The notes: generated from the sequence alone by a model not told the origin. Numbered from the stretch's first letter, positions 1 through 11,250 are shown. The stretch: 64,000 nt of DNA from Holotrichia oblita (GCA_023690525.1 CM043016.1:124001-188000), one strand, 5' to 3'. Program-made: numbers and translations.

Positions 1-117
1 CTATCAGGAGCAATACGGCCAGGAAATCTTTCAGTATACAACCGCCTAGCATCTAATGCATTGCCATCAGCAAGTCCATAAATGTAGTGCATGTCGGTCA
101 TCTCGGCATTCGTATAG
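1..117 (-). mobile_element. Partial transposase N-terminus (DUF4817-like helix-turn-helix), runs off left edge
   Basis: Reading the minus strand from about 117 to 2 gives an open frame containing TNAEMTDMHYIYGLADGNA followed by ARRLYTERFPGRIAPD. This is the characteristic start of the DUF4817 helix-turn-helix found at the N-terminus of many arthropod Tc1/mariner-like transposases (acidic start, IYG-x-(C/A)DGNA, R-x-Y-x-ERFP-x-R). The catalytic part would lie to the left of the window. The first ATG cannot be fixed. It differs in sequence from the transposase at 1.4 kb, so it is a different family member. Confidence 0.6.
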
Positions 118-843
118 CGATAGCATGATAAGGAACTTCAACAAATTCGACACATACAAAATTATTAATCACGAGACTCATTCAATATGTCAGTGAATAA
201 AACATGATAAATGGATATGCACTAAAATGTTTTTTTTTACTAAAAAACGGTACATCGTACGATAACAAGTTAAGAGAGCTTTTTTCTTCACAATTGAACA
301 AAGAATAAAAACATATTTTTATTTTTAGAGAAATCAGCGGCGTTCTATTTTATTCTTGAAAAATAGCCTGTGACGTGCCAATACGCGCGCCACTGGTACG
401 ACTAAAACATCGTGTTATATTGTAAAGTATGTGTCTCCCACAGCTATTAACCCGCCTAAAATTTCATTATGATATCTCAAGTCGTTTTGGAAAAATCTAA
501 TTTTTACTGTTTTTTTTTTAAATTAAACTTCAACACGCTGTAGATCGGTAACGAAGCGTTTGTGGACCAGTTTGAAACAGTTCACAATCGACTTATTGTA
601 CTAAAATGAAACTGAATAGCTTCGATTATTTCTTGGTTGAGTTATTGTAATGCAGCTGCTGTATTTGGCGGTAGAAAACGTAGTTTTATTGGTATAAAAT
701 TAAGAATGTTGGGATAGGCAGTAGCCGGCTCACTTGCAATTTTTCTAAGCACGAGATTACGCCGTCGACAAAATCGAGCAATTCCTCCCAAACTGCGTAG
801 CGAAATTTTATGGTTTTGCCTATCATAACGGTCTATATACATA
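118..843. other. AT-rich non-coding stretch left of the mariner-like element
   Basis: No open frame with recognisable protein similarity was seen. The stretch probably contains the terminal part of the transposon whose transposase N-terminus lies at 1-117, because it separates that fragment from the next element. No clear terminal repeat was found. Confidence 0.4.
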
Positions 844-1381
844 CAGTGTGGAACAGCCAAATGGAATAAATTCGATAACAAATAAATGAGGGTGTATGCG
901 CATTTTTTTCAAAAAAAAAATTATACAGGGTGTGTCATGTGACAGTGGCCAATACCAACTTTCTTATTTTAAATGGAAACCCCTGCATATTATTTATTTT
1001 TTGGGTTCTTCGGAAAATTCTAGACATAATTCATGTACAATGTCCCATACCTATCTTCAACTGTTTCGGTAATATTAAGTGTTTTCAGATTTATTACCAA
1101 AATTAACGTTAAAAAAAGAAAATTATTTTATTTCACAAATTCGCTACATTACACTAAAAATCTATTTCCCATTTAGCTCTTGATATTGATAAAGTAAGCA
1201 AAAACCATTGCTGCGTTCCTTTTTACTGATATGAAATTAAACAAATACAAAGACCGTTTTGATTATTTTCGTAAAAACTCATAGCCTTAGCAACATGTTG
1301 TCTGCCTGCATGACAGTAGTGATCAGTGTCAGTGCTATTGTCGTTTGAATTTCGTTAACTGTACGTAATAATATCAGAAAA

Positions 1382-2447
1382 ATGGTTCATTTAACAGAAA
1401 TGCACAAAATAACCATTGGTTATGGAGATAACACACGGACACAAATGGAAGTTTCTCGCTTATTTCACGAAAAATTTCCAAATTTGCCGCCTGTATCCCA
1501 AGGAACAATTAGCAAAATAGAAAAACAGTTTTGCGAACTTGGTCATGTAAGACATATTAAAAAAGTAGCTGCCAATGCAGGAAGTGATGATACGAAATTG
1601 GATATTATGCTTGAGTTTCAAGAAAACCCGCATAATTCTGGTCGAAAAGCAGCTCCACTGTTCAACATTAGCCACACATCAATTTTTCGAGTATTAAAGG
1701 AAAGTAAAATGCATCCCTATAAAATGATGCCAACTCAGGAGCTCATGGAAGACGATTTCGATAGGAGAACGTATTTTTGTGAACAGATGATGGCAATGTT
1801 AGATAACAATGTGATCCAATTAGAAGATATTTTATTTTCTGATGAGAGCACATTTACACTTCACGGCCATGTTAATCGTCAAAATTGCCGCTATTGGTCT
1901 AATGAGAATCCTCATTGGATGAGAGAGGAACATACGCAATATCCTGAAGAAGTTAATGTTTGGGCAGGAATTGTTGGAAATCACATCGTTCATTGATGGT
2001 AACTTGAATGGAGATAAATATTTAGAACTGCTCCAAAATAATGTCGTTCCAATTTTCGCTAACTTATATCCTAATCCAGCAAACCCACAAGTTCCTGCCA
2101 ATACAGTATGGTTTCAGCAAGATGGAGCACCGCCCCATTTCCAAATCAATGTCCGGCAGTACCTGAACCAAATTCTTCCAAATCGGTGGATAGGGAGGCG
2201 CGGATCGATAGAATGGCCAGCACGATCTCCTGATCTGACGCCATTAGACTACTTTTTGTGGGGATATGTCAATAGTCTTGTATACAAAACTAAACCCCTC
2301 AACTTAGATGACTTAAAAAGACGAATCACGCTTGCGATTAGATCAGTCACGCCTGAGATGTTGAGTAATGTTAGAAGACATTTCTATACCAGATTAGCAT
2401 GTTGCCAAGACGTTCGCGGCGAGCATTTTGAACATTTACTACATTGA
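1382..2447 (+). pseudogene. Tc1/mariner-superfamily transposase, broken by one frameshift
   Basis: Two overlapping frames encode one transposase of about 350 residues. The first frame (1382-1996) has an N-terminal helix-turn-helix region (FHEKFPNLPPVSQGTISKIE) and the first catalytic aspartate in ILFSDESTF. The second frame covers the rest up to 2447, with WFQQDGAPPHF and EWPARSPDLTPLDYFLWG carrying the second and third aspartates. By my count 36 residues separate aspartates two and three, so this is a DDD type with wider spacing than the classical DD34D mariners. The frames part near 1995, just before FIDGNLNGD, where a short deletion of a few codons plus a frame change is the simplest cause. 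The protein as sequenced cannot be complete. The gene sits inside the long-TIR element at 844-4492. Confidence 0.85.
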
Positions 2448-2543
2448 CATTAATGTTTTTTGTTTTTACATTATTAAGAAATAATCAGTATTACTTATTA
2501 GGTTTTTAGTGTAATGTAGCGAATTTGTGAAATAAAATAATTT

Positions 2544-4170
2544 TTTGGGCAACCGGCCGCGAAGTTGTCAATTGGCGTACGCAAACCAGTCCGCGAAATG
2601 CAATTTCGCGGACGCTGCCCATAGCAGCGGCTGTAAAAGTAAATAAACAAATTAACACATATTTGACATATTTCATCATTCATTGTCAATAAAACAGAGT
2701 ATTTTGTGTATTTATTACAAACCTTTCGGATACATATTAATATTAATTGTGCAATTTGTATTATTAGTAATATTTACACCAGAAGCAGTAAAATCTAAAT
2801 TTTTATTTGAATTATAATTTGAAACCGTAGCAGTGATTTCATTTTGATTGTAAATACATTGTGATGAAGTACCGGATATTGAATTAGCAATTTTATTTTT
2901 ATTTTCTATAGAATCTTCAACATACGATTCGGCCACAGTAGCAGATTTCCAGCCACCGTGGCGCTTAAGAACTGATATTGTAGCACCACTGTTAGCAAGG
3001 AGAGTAGCAGAGCTCCTCCTAAAACAATGGCCTGTATATTGCTCACTGTTCGGCAACCCCAAATAATTTGCTATCAAACACGGTATTTTCCCTATGCTAT
3101 GTACCCCAATAACTTGTGCATAGCATCTTCCTTGCTTGTATCTCAAAAACAGCCTATGACAGGTAACATATTTCGGACGAAGAGCAATATATTTGTGATA
3201 AAGTCTTATGTAATCTGGATTTGTGATTGTAAAAGTGCGGTTTATGTCCGTCTTTGTATCAGGAACAGTAATTATAAGAATATTGCTGGTGTCTTGAATG
3301 TTGTCAACGGTTATTTTTGTTAACTCGTCACGTCTCATGGCACCTGATACGCCCATAATTAAAACTACCTGTAAAACTAATAGTAAATTAAGCAATTTAT
3401 AAAAGAACTTGTTTATATCTTTGTACCTTCCACAGTAAATACTTTTCATCCTCAGCATTTTCCAAAAATAATTTAATCTGCTCCATTGTTAACACTTTAG
3501 ACTTTTTGGCTTTATATAGCCTACTGCTTTTTTCTTCAAAAAAGGAATTAATTTTAAAAATGTCCTTATATCAATCTGTTCCTTTATATTCAGCATGCTT
3601 TTAAGCATGGAGTACAAACTCCATAAGCTGGAACTTTTTAGGGCCGCCGATTTTTGCATAAAATATGCCAATAGCACGTTTTCGCTCACAGTTTTGACCT
3701 TCTTAGCGTTGCACCAGACCTTAAAATCGTTGTAACATTTTTCGTATTGCCTCTTCGATCTTTCGGGTATTAAGTTAGAAACTGCGAAATTGGCAGCACT
3801 TTTTATATCCGGAGGAGTTCCAGATATAGAAATATTATCACTTTCAGAAGTTTCAGACATTTTACGACTTATTTTGACAACTATTAAGTATTTGTATTTT
3901 ATTCTAGTCGTGTCATTTCTATGGCAACGCATATAAAGTAAGTCACTTTGAAATTGGCAATAAAAATATTCCGATGTGTGTAAATTTATATAAAACAGTT
4001 TGAACGATTTTGGAACGATTTGCACGGTTGCCCAAAAAATGTTGTGTATATCTCGTCCGCGAAAACCTTTAACGTACTCGAAATTGTCCTGCCTCGGCCG
4101 CAAGCGGTCTCAGCGACAATTTCTCTCTGCGTACGTTAAAGTGTGTTTTCGCGGCCTTGATATACAAATA
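2544..4170 (-). mobile_element. Crypton-type (tyrosine recombinase) element inserted in the right TIR of the mariner
   Basis: This segment interrupts an otherwise alignable inverted repeat: the left arm reads continuously where the right arm jumps from about 2543 to about 4171. It carries one recombinase gene on the minus strand. Near the left end is a perfect 11-bp inverted repeat with a 3-base spacer (2589-2613, GTCCGCGAAAT/ATTTCGCGGAC). The right end has a larger palindrome with arms at about 4055-4087 and 4114-4156, built around the same CCGCGAAA core. A 15-bp sequence TTTTTTGGGCAACCG at 2541-2555 recurs inverted at 4025-4040. Cryptons are known to encode a tyrosine recombinase and no DDE transposase. 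The exact ends are approximate because of A/T-rich junctions. Confidence 0.75.
2715..3860 (-). CDS. Crypton-like tyrosine recombinase, two exons, one small frameshift
   Basis: The likely start is the ATG at 3858-3860 (MSETSESDN). Exon 1 runs to 3427 and exon 2 from 3368 to 2715; the 58-bp intron (3369-3426) has GT...ACAG borders and joins ...KYLLWK to VVLIMGVSGA. A two-base slip in the TATATA run near 3513-3518 shifts the frame inside exon 1. Removing it gives one frame of about 361 residues. The C-terminal half shows the tyrosine-recombinase tetrad: Arg in GAMRRDEL, His and Arg in HCFRRSSATLLANSG, a conserved HGGW, and Tyr in AESYVEDS. The N-terminal half resembles a SAM-like core-binding domain (RQYEKCYNDFKVWC). 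It would catalyse integration and excision of its host element. The recombinase half is intact, but the frameshift probably inactivates it. Confidence 0.8.
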
Positions 4171-4494
4171 ACTATTCTTTTTTTAATGTTAATTTTCGTA
4201 ATAAATCTGAAAACACTTAATATTTCCGAAACAGTTGAAGATAGGTATGGGACATTGTACATGAATTATGTCTAGAATTTTCCGAAGAACCCAAAAAATA
4301 AATAATATGCAGGCGTTTCCATTTAAAATAAGAAAGTTGATATTGGCTACTGTCACATGACACAGCCTGTATAATTTTTTTTTTTTGAAAAAATATGCAT
4401 TTAAAAATACAAATCGACGTGTCCAAGCGTTTTTCCCAATACACCCTCATTTATTTGTTATCGAATTTATTCCATTTGGCTGTTCCACACTGTA

Positions 4495-5091
4495 TACTTA
4501 TAAAAATTCCACGATACTAATAAAAGTCCATTTATTAAAGAATTGTTTACACATAAATTAGCGGAGAAATTTAAACTAATTTACCATAAAGTAATTGAGT
4601 CTCTCTTATCATGCGCTATTATAGTGTGGGGTCAAACGTCTGCTTTTTCTAGTTAAATAAATTACAGACGAATATGTGCAATTACACGTGCTTGATAGTT
4701 GATGCATTACTCGACCCTTTTGCCTGAAATATTACCATATTTAAACGACTGGACGCATCTGTATATACAACATAAATAGGTACATACACATGTATTATTC
4801 AAATTAGTTTGAATGAATACTGATTGAACCCACAAGTTAGTATACGCATCACTTGAATCTAGTATCGTCGATAGGAGCAATGAGTATGCATTAAAATCGC
4901 GAGTTCTCAGATTAAACTGCATTTTTTCGTGCATGTTAATAACAATACAACTGTTGGATGAAAGCACACAACTAGATAAAATAAAAAACTGATTATATCA
5001 CTACAAACATATATATAAAAGCATAATTCAGCGCACAATTTAATAGTGCAAAGATTGTTAAAACATACTGCAGTTGTGTACAAATTTAAAT
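4495..5091. other. Intergenic region and promoter side of the kinase-like gene
   Basis: No coding sequence was recognised. The last 80 bp hold the TATA box annotated separately and the presumed 5' untranslated leader of the downstream gene. Confidence 0.5.
5012..5021 (+). promoter_or_regulatory. TATA box upstream of the CHK-kinase-like gene
   Basis: TATATAAAAG lies 71-80 bp before the ATG at 5092. The spacing would put transcription start near 5040-5045 and leave a leader of about 50 bases. This is sequence match plus position only. Confidence 0.55.
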
Positions 5092-6383
5092 ATGACCGTA
5101 GACGATCCTATCAACGAGAGTGACATTAAAGAAATTCTACGCGATTTCTTAGCAGAAAAAGGGATAGAAGATCCTGAAGTTATCTATCAAGATGGGCCTA
5201 ATCTTGGCGATGGATATTTGGGTGTAACGAAAGCGATTACCGTTAAGAAAGGGGAAACGAGTTTCGATCTCTTCGTGAAAGCAGCCCCGAAAGATGAAAA
5301 ATTACGCGTCGCCTTAAATACGCATATGGTTTTTAAACAAGAAATCGCCGCTTACACCAAACTCTTTCCAGCTTACAACAAATTTTTACAAGAGAAAATC
5401 GGAGAAGAATTAAATCTAACACCCAAATGTTATAATTCGAACGCTGAAGAATCACGCGAGTTTTTGCTTTTGGAAAATTTAAACGATTTGGGTTTTAAGG
5501 TGTTCGATAAGAAGAAGCTTCTGGATGAAGATCACATCTTAATGGTGCTTAAGAATTACGCTAAATTCCACGGAGTATCGTACGCTCTCAAAGACCAACG
5601 AGGTGATGTTTTCACAAATTTGTGCCAAATAATTGGAGATGATATATTGGTTTTATTCGAACATTTTAATTTCACAACGATGCTCACAATAGCTCTGGAT
5701 GTTTTAAAAGAACATGGGGATGGGAAAATTGATAGCATCACCTTGGAAAAAGCGGAGGAATCAATCGAAAATTTTTACGAACTTATAAAAGAAAGTATGA
5801 ATTGTAATCATAATCATACAATCTTAATTCATGGTGATTGTTGGATGAATAATATGCAGTTTAAATACGATGTAAGTAGCTCTAAATTTCATAATTAAAA
5901 CCAAGTTTAAATCCCAAATTCCTTAATTTTTAGGAACAAACTAAAAAACCAGTAGACTTGCGACTTGTCGATTTCCAAATTGCAAGAGAAACATTACCTG
6001 TAATGGATTTATCATACTTCTTTTATTGCTCGGCCATCACTGAGGAAAATTTGGATAAATTAGACTTTTATCTGGACTACTACTATGAAAATTTGAAAGA
6101 TTTCGTGAAAAAATTAGGTAGCAACGTCGATAAAATCTATCCATACGATACATTCAAAGATGATTGGAGAAGATTCTGTAAATTTGGAATAATGATGAGT
6201 ATATGTGTCTCGAGAATTGTGCTAGCCGAAACTGGAGAAACGTTAAATGTCGCTGAAAAGATAAGGACCGATCCGGAGGAGGCACGTAAAGCCCTCTTCG
6301 TAGTTAATTTATCAAATAATGATGAATATGTTGATAGAATGAGCAGAGTCTTGAAACATGCTGTTAAAAATAAATATATATAG
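5092..6383 (+). CDS. Ecdysteroid kinase-like (EcKinase/CHK kinase-like) protein
   Basis: Exons 5092-5871 and 5934-6383 are joined in phase 0 across a 62-bp intron (GTAAGT...TTTTTAG) and give 409 residues, the normal size for this family. The first true ATG in frame is at 5092. The protein kinase-like fold is marked by the Brenner-type loop LIHGDCWMNN (residues 245-254) and by LVDFQIAR (271-278), where DFQ takes the place of the usual DFG. A glycine-containing N-lobe segment (NLGDGYLGV) and a conserved LLLENL are also present. Family members are insect-expanded cytosolic kinases proposed to phosphorylate ecdysteroids or xenobiotic-type small molecules; the substrate here is not known. The gene stands alone, flanked by transposon DNA on the left, and has its own TATA box. 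No lesions were seen. Confidence 0.9.
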
Positions 6384-7117
6384 GAATTTTTAGATATAAA
6401 TTATACGAGAGTATGTAGCTTAGAACTTTTTTTTTTTTCAAAGTTCCTATAATAATGGTACATAATTTTTCGATTCACATTAACTAACGTCTTACATTAA
6501 ATTATTCGCAACGCAATTATTGTACATCTACATCATTTAATTAATCACATTTAACACTTCAATTTAAACTATAAAACTGTGTCACTGGCATGACCGAGAA
6601 AACAAAATAATTGCGGGCACAGAACTGTAAAATCATAATAATGAAGAAATTTCTAACTTCTAATAAAAATTGCACCAATTACTTTAACAAATGTTGTTTT
6701 AATCAAAACAATTTTAAACTATAATTGTAATTGTCACAGAACGCAGGTAAAATAAGATTGAGGCATAAAACAAACTAGGGTAAGAAGAAAATAGAGCTAA
6801 ACGCTATATCAGCATACATCAAATGTCATTCTAAAATCCAGAAAACAAATTGAATCGAAATTTTTCATTTCGCACGGGTTGCTTAGCAAGTTCCTAAGGC
6901 AACGCGTGCACAATGAAATATGCATGTTCTAAAATGTTCATGATTACGTTTCAAATAACTAACAGATAAAATGACTATGCATACATACAGTGTAAACAAA
7001 GTCAATTGAAGGGTGAAACATCTAAAATTTTCAGTTGGGAACATTGAGTAATTGGCAGCAATCACAGCGCGAACTAACTTGCACATAAATTGTTTTGACA
7101 GATTCTAAAAAGGTTAG
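6384..7117. other. 3' flank of the kinase-like gene, no gene seen
   Basis: AT-rich sequence without a convincing open frame. It contains the 3' untranslated region of the upstream gene; several AATAAA-like stretches prevent choosing the poly(A) signal. Confidence 0.4.
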
Positions 7118-8509
7118 GGGTGGATTCCGAAATCTGCTGAGAGTACTGACAGTACTGAATTAGCGTTCCGTAATCAGATTATGCATGCTGAGGAAACTAT
7201 ACAAAGCGCCATGTCAGTAAAGAGTGACGTCACAAGTTACTGCTGAAACTGCTGTTGGTTATGAGGTGAAGTCAAGGTCACATATAAACGGGCTGGCAAC
7301 TATTTGAAAGAAAACATCCTATTATCGAATTAGATTCTTCATATTTTGATATTGGTTGAACTGGGTGTGCCATGTGTAATGTGTACGCTGTTGACTGTGT
7401 ATTTTAGTAGAGTTTATATGCTGTCAAGCACTGACACATCAACCGAACTATAGTGAATGGCTGAAATCGTTCCGAAATTGCGTGACGGCAAATGCTCAAT
7501 TACCTTACTGAACTATTACGGAACGATCTCTGCTCTGCGATCTCAGTAAAGCAGTAACAGCTATTTCAGCAGATTTCGGAATGCACCCAAAGCGCCATGT
7601 CAGTAAAGAGTGACGTCACAAGTTACTGCTGAAACTGCTGTTGGTTATGAGGTGAAGTCAAGGTCACATATAAACGGGCTGGCAACTATTTGAAAGAAAA
7701 CATCCTATTATCGAATTGGATTCTTCATATTTTGATATTGGTTGAACTGGGTGTGCCATGTGTAATGTGTGCTGTTGACTGTGTATTGTAGTAGAGTTTA
7801 TATGCTGTCAAGCACTGATACATCAACCGAACTGTGTTGTAATCACGAAAGATGAGCCCTGCGTCACTTACATATAACTCAATCAACGACATTCAAACAA
7901 TAATTTTCATATCCAAATATCTATTTGTATGACAAGGACAGCCTGGATGAGTTTGTATTTCGAAACTTTCCCTAGCACAGACGTACGGCTCGTGCAGTTC
8001 GCTCGAACAAGAGAAAGATGAGATTAGTTCGTTGTCTGTGCTTAAGCTATATATTTCCGCTTCTTGACTTAAAAATTTGACATACATTTGACAACGCATC
8101 TCCGTAGACATTTGATGGAACTGTCATTGATTTCGCCCTTACAAATACGTATTCGTTTAACAATTTTTTGAAGTCATTTATTTTTTAACTATAATGACAA
8201 TACACAGTAGAATATTACGGTAGGTACAATTGCAACAACTTGTTTTAAATTTTTACGACCTGTCAATATGAAAAATGTCATAGCTGCCATATTCATTTTG
8301 ATATTTACAGTATTTAACATTCATGCAAATCTAATTGATGACGCAGGGATCATCTTTCGTGATTACAACATAGTGAAGGGCTGAAATCGTTCCGAAATTG
8401 CGTGACGGCATATGCTCAATTACCTTACTGAATTATTACGGAACGATCTCTGCTCTGCGATCTCAGTAAAGCAGTAACAGCTATTTCAGCAGATTTCGGA
8501 ATGCACCCT
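7118..8509. repeat. MITE with 20-bp TIRs carrying an internal duplication
   Basis: The left end GGGGTGGATTCCGAAATCTG (about 7119) is the inverse of CAGATTTCGGAATGCACCC at about 7588 and again at about 8508. A block of about 245 bp (7207-7451) is repeated almost exactly at 7591-7834. The following block of about 137 bp (7452-7588) is repeated at about 8370-8508. The array is therefore TIR-A-B-A-B, where the second A and B are separated by another inserted MITE (7838-8366). No coding capacity was recognised. Confidence 0.75.
7838..8366. mobile_element. MITE inserted in the duplicated repeat
   Basis: The ends GTAATCACGAAAGATGAGCC and the inverse of GGATCATCTTTCGTGATTAC form TIRs of about 28 bp, ending with CCCTGCGTCA on the inner side. 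The insertion falls exactly between blocks A and B that are contiguous in the first copy at 7451/7452, so it is younger than the duplication. There is no transposase inside. Confidence 0.75.
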
Positions 8510-8930
8510 AGGTATACTGCGTCAGTAATCTACAACTATGCTCGAATCCAGATGAAAACTGCAGGTAAATAGCAATATATAGACGGTAACAAATACAATA
8601 AAGAAATAACAACAAAATGACAGCAAACGAAAACAACCAAATGACAGAAAACACAGATTTTGTACCACAGATTTTTATGCTACCACTACACTTTACTTGA
8701 AAATGCTCGCATTGTATTTGATAGTATAGTCGAGTCGATAAATATCGATGCACGTCATTTATGACGTATTATGACGTCTTACTAACAACTGTCAAATCCG
8801 TATTTGCCATTATAATTAATAATTGAAATTGCTCCACTTCGGCGCACATTATCACTTACAATAATTCATTCATTATTTTAAAACGGTATTATCAATTAAC
8901 AAAAAGCAAATCCCTTCTCAACTGTTGGTA
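8510..8930. other. Non-coding intergenic sequence
   Basis: Nothing recognisable on either strand; AT-rich with no conserved open frame. Confidence 0.4.
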
Positions 8931-9258
8931 TTAAGAGGCCCGACTACCATTTGACAGCTGGCGATGTTGCCACAGTTAACTTTTTTCATAATATTGTTTT
9001 TATAATTTATTTAAAATGTATTTTAAAATCGAACTTCATACACACACATGTGTAGACGTATTTTGAGATTGTGAAGTTAATATCGAATATTAATAGACAA
9101 AATTGTATATGTATAGATGTAAAACATTTGTAGAAATATGTGTATGAAGCTCAATTTTCAAATTATATTAAAATAAAATCAAGCAAACGATTTATAGAAT
9201 TATGTAGATAAGATATGGCACTGCTGTAAAATAATCAGCTGGTAGACGACCCTCTTAA
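8931..9258. mobile_element. MITE with TTAA ends (piggyBac-type target)
   Basis: TTAAGAGGCCCGACTACC at 8931-8948 and GGTAGACGACCCTCTTAA at 9241-9258 are inverted copies with about 15 of 18 matching positions. Both termini abut TTAA, the target duplicated by piggyBac-type transposases. The interior also shows an inverted motif around CTTCATACACA. It has no coding capacity. Confidence 0.55.
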
Positions 9259-11250
9259 ATTACACCATTGTTACTGTTTGTTATTTGACAGTCTGACATC
9301 TGCCTTGTGTTTGTGCCGTTCGTTCTGGTTATCATAGAACGTCGATAAAAACAACAACCTAATGTTCATCATATTCAGTGACAAGAACTATTAATCATAT
9401 GTGATTGTCAAGTTATTTGACAACCACGCAGTATTTTACGTCAACAGTCGGTGACGTAAAAAAAATAATATATTCGACTGCATCATAGTTGCTTACTTTA
9501 CCGTCCATAAAGTGCCACTTTAGTAATACATAGTACCTACTTAAAAAATGAAAAATGGACTCTTATGTCAGTGTCAAATAAATGTCAAAATCAGCTCAAA
9601 ACTTTACTATATTATTTGATGTATACCATTTGTGGTATACCTACCGGATAAATAGTTTCGTACTGAAACTTAGATTTAGTCGGTAAAAGTTAATCTCTAG
9701 CGTTTGCAGCTATTTCTTTTTAAAAATTTCCACGTAGAATTTTGCAAAAAACGAGATGTTTCATTTCATTTAGCAATTAATAATATAGGTATGTAATAGA
9801 TGGCGCCATTGACTTTTTTTATAGTTTTTTAATTAATTTTATGAAATTTACAAGTTGTAATGCAGTAAATTTAGTTGAAATGCACATTTTCATAATTATA
9901 CTTTATTACTGTAATAATTTTATTTCTTTAATGCAATAGAAAACCTATGTACTTTGTAATTATTCTTTAAATTTAAAGATAATCATGAGAAAAAGTCATT
10001 TATTTTATTCCCAGACGAAAAAATATATTTTTTCACCTAGAAATCGGGGAAGAAAGAAGCACGGTTACAGCGCTCTCCCAAAACGCGGCGTTTACGTGAA
10101 CTACATGCGTGACGTATGATACAGTGTTTATGCCTGGTTTATGTTATCGAAATCAATGGATTGATTACTTGTGCCTTGTATTCGGACGATTTCTTTTACT
10201 TAAAAAAAAGGTTCACTGCCAAGAGGAGAGATGTACCTTTGGCAGAGAAGACTACAGGATATTGTTGTACTGATCATTTTGATATGTAAGTACAAGTACC
10301 TAACCTATACGAGTAGTATGGTATTAAAATTAGTGATATTCTACAAGCACATACGTTATAATAATATGTATTATCATGCATGTATGCACAAAGTCACAAA
10401 GTACTAATTCTATGTATTAATGGTTAAAAAAGGATCTTACATTTGTGTTATCATATTAGTCATGTCATAACCTTATAATCTGACTTACAAGTTTTATACT
10501 GTTTTCTACGTTACCTTGCGTTTTGGTCACATGACTTCCTCGGGCATTTTCAACTCAAAAAATCTCGAAACCCACAAGTCTTAAAAAATAAAAATTTCTG
10601 TTTAATTCCTGTTAACTTTTGAGAGGTTGTCTATTGTGAAATGACATGTTTCGATAGGTGAGTACAAAAAATTGTGTCAAAGAATATGAATAGCAAATTT
10701 CAAATAAATTTGACCATAAAAAAGTAATTTTATCTTTTGCCATAGAATCTTTACTTTAATAAAAATTATTAAAACAAAGACTGGATTAGCCATTTTAATT
10801 AAAATGATAACGTAAGCAGTTCCAAAATTATCACAGTAAATATATTGCTCCTTTGTTATGGCATAAAATGATTATATTGCGTCATATTATATGCGCGAAA
10901 CGTGACATTTAGAAAATGGAAATATTTCTCAAATTTTTTACAAAAACAGGTATCCAGATAGCACGTTAGCTTACATCGAGCTGCATTTTGATTCGATTTT
11001 CACTTGTTTATCCAACTTATCGTGGTTAGTTTAAATCAAGCTTACTCTACGTTTTTAAAATCTAGCATACTGCAATCACCTATTATAACCTTGGGAAATA
11101 CTATAAGTTTTGACAAGAGTTCAATGAACTTACGCTGTCAATACATCGATTGAACACACGAATTTATCAAAGTTTTATGCGGTTTTCTGGTTTATTTTAG
11201 CGGTGTGAGATTTTATAAAATGACATTTATAAACAGTCAGGTTTTTATAA
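9259..11250. other. Non-coding intergenic sequence, possible degraded THAP-like relic near 10.2 kb
   Basis: No gene was recognised in this 2-kb AT-rich stretch. At about 10205-10290 a short frame reads AKRRDVPLAEKTTGYCCTDHF before a GTAAGT donor-like site. This faintly recalls the C-x2-H half of a THAP zinc finger, but the N-terminal half is not in frame. Confidence 0.3.

Larger units (their letters stand above)
844..4492 (+). mobile_element. Mariner-like DNA transposon with ~320-bp TIRs, split by an inserted Crypton
   Basis: The element starts CAGTGTGGAACAGCC at 844 and ends with the reverse complement at 4492, and TA dinucleotides flank both ends (842-843, 4493-4494). The inverted repeat continues inwards: 844-1160 pairs with 4171-4492 plus 2498-2543. 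The right arm is therefore interrupted by about 1.6 kb (about 2544-4170) that carries a tyrosine recombinase. The right arm also has some 30-35 bp near 4390-4430 that is missing from the left arm. Removing the insertion leaves an element of about 2.0 kb with a single transposase gene (1382-2447). The TA target site and the DDD transposase place it in the Tc1/mariner superfamily. TIRs this long are unusual for a typical mariner. Confidence 0.85.

Noticed and set aside
7893..8111. 72-codon frame inside the younger MITE
   Set aside because: No similarity to any transposase, and the element has the size and TIRs of a non-autonomous MITE.
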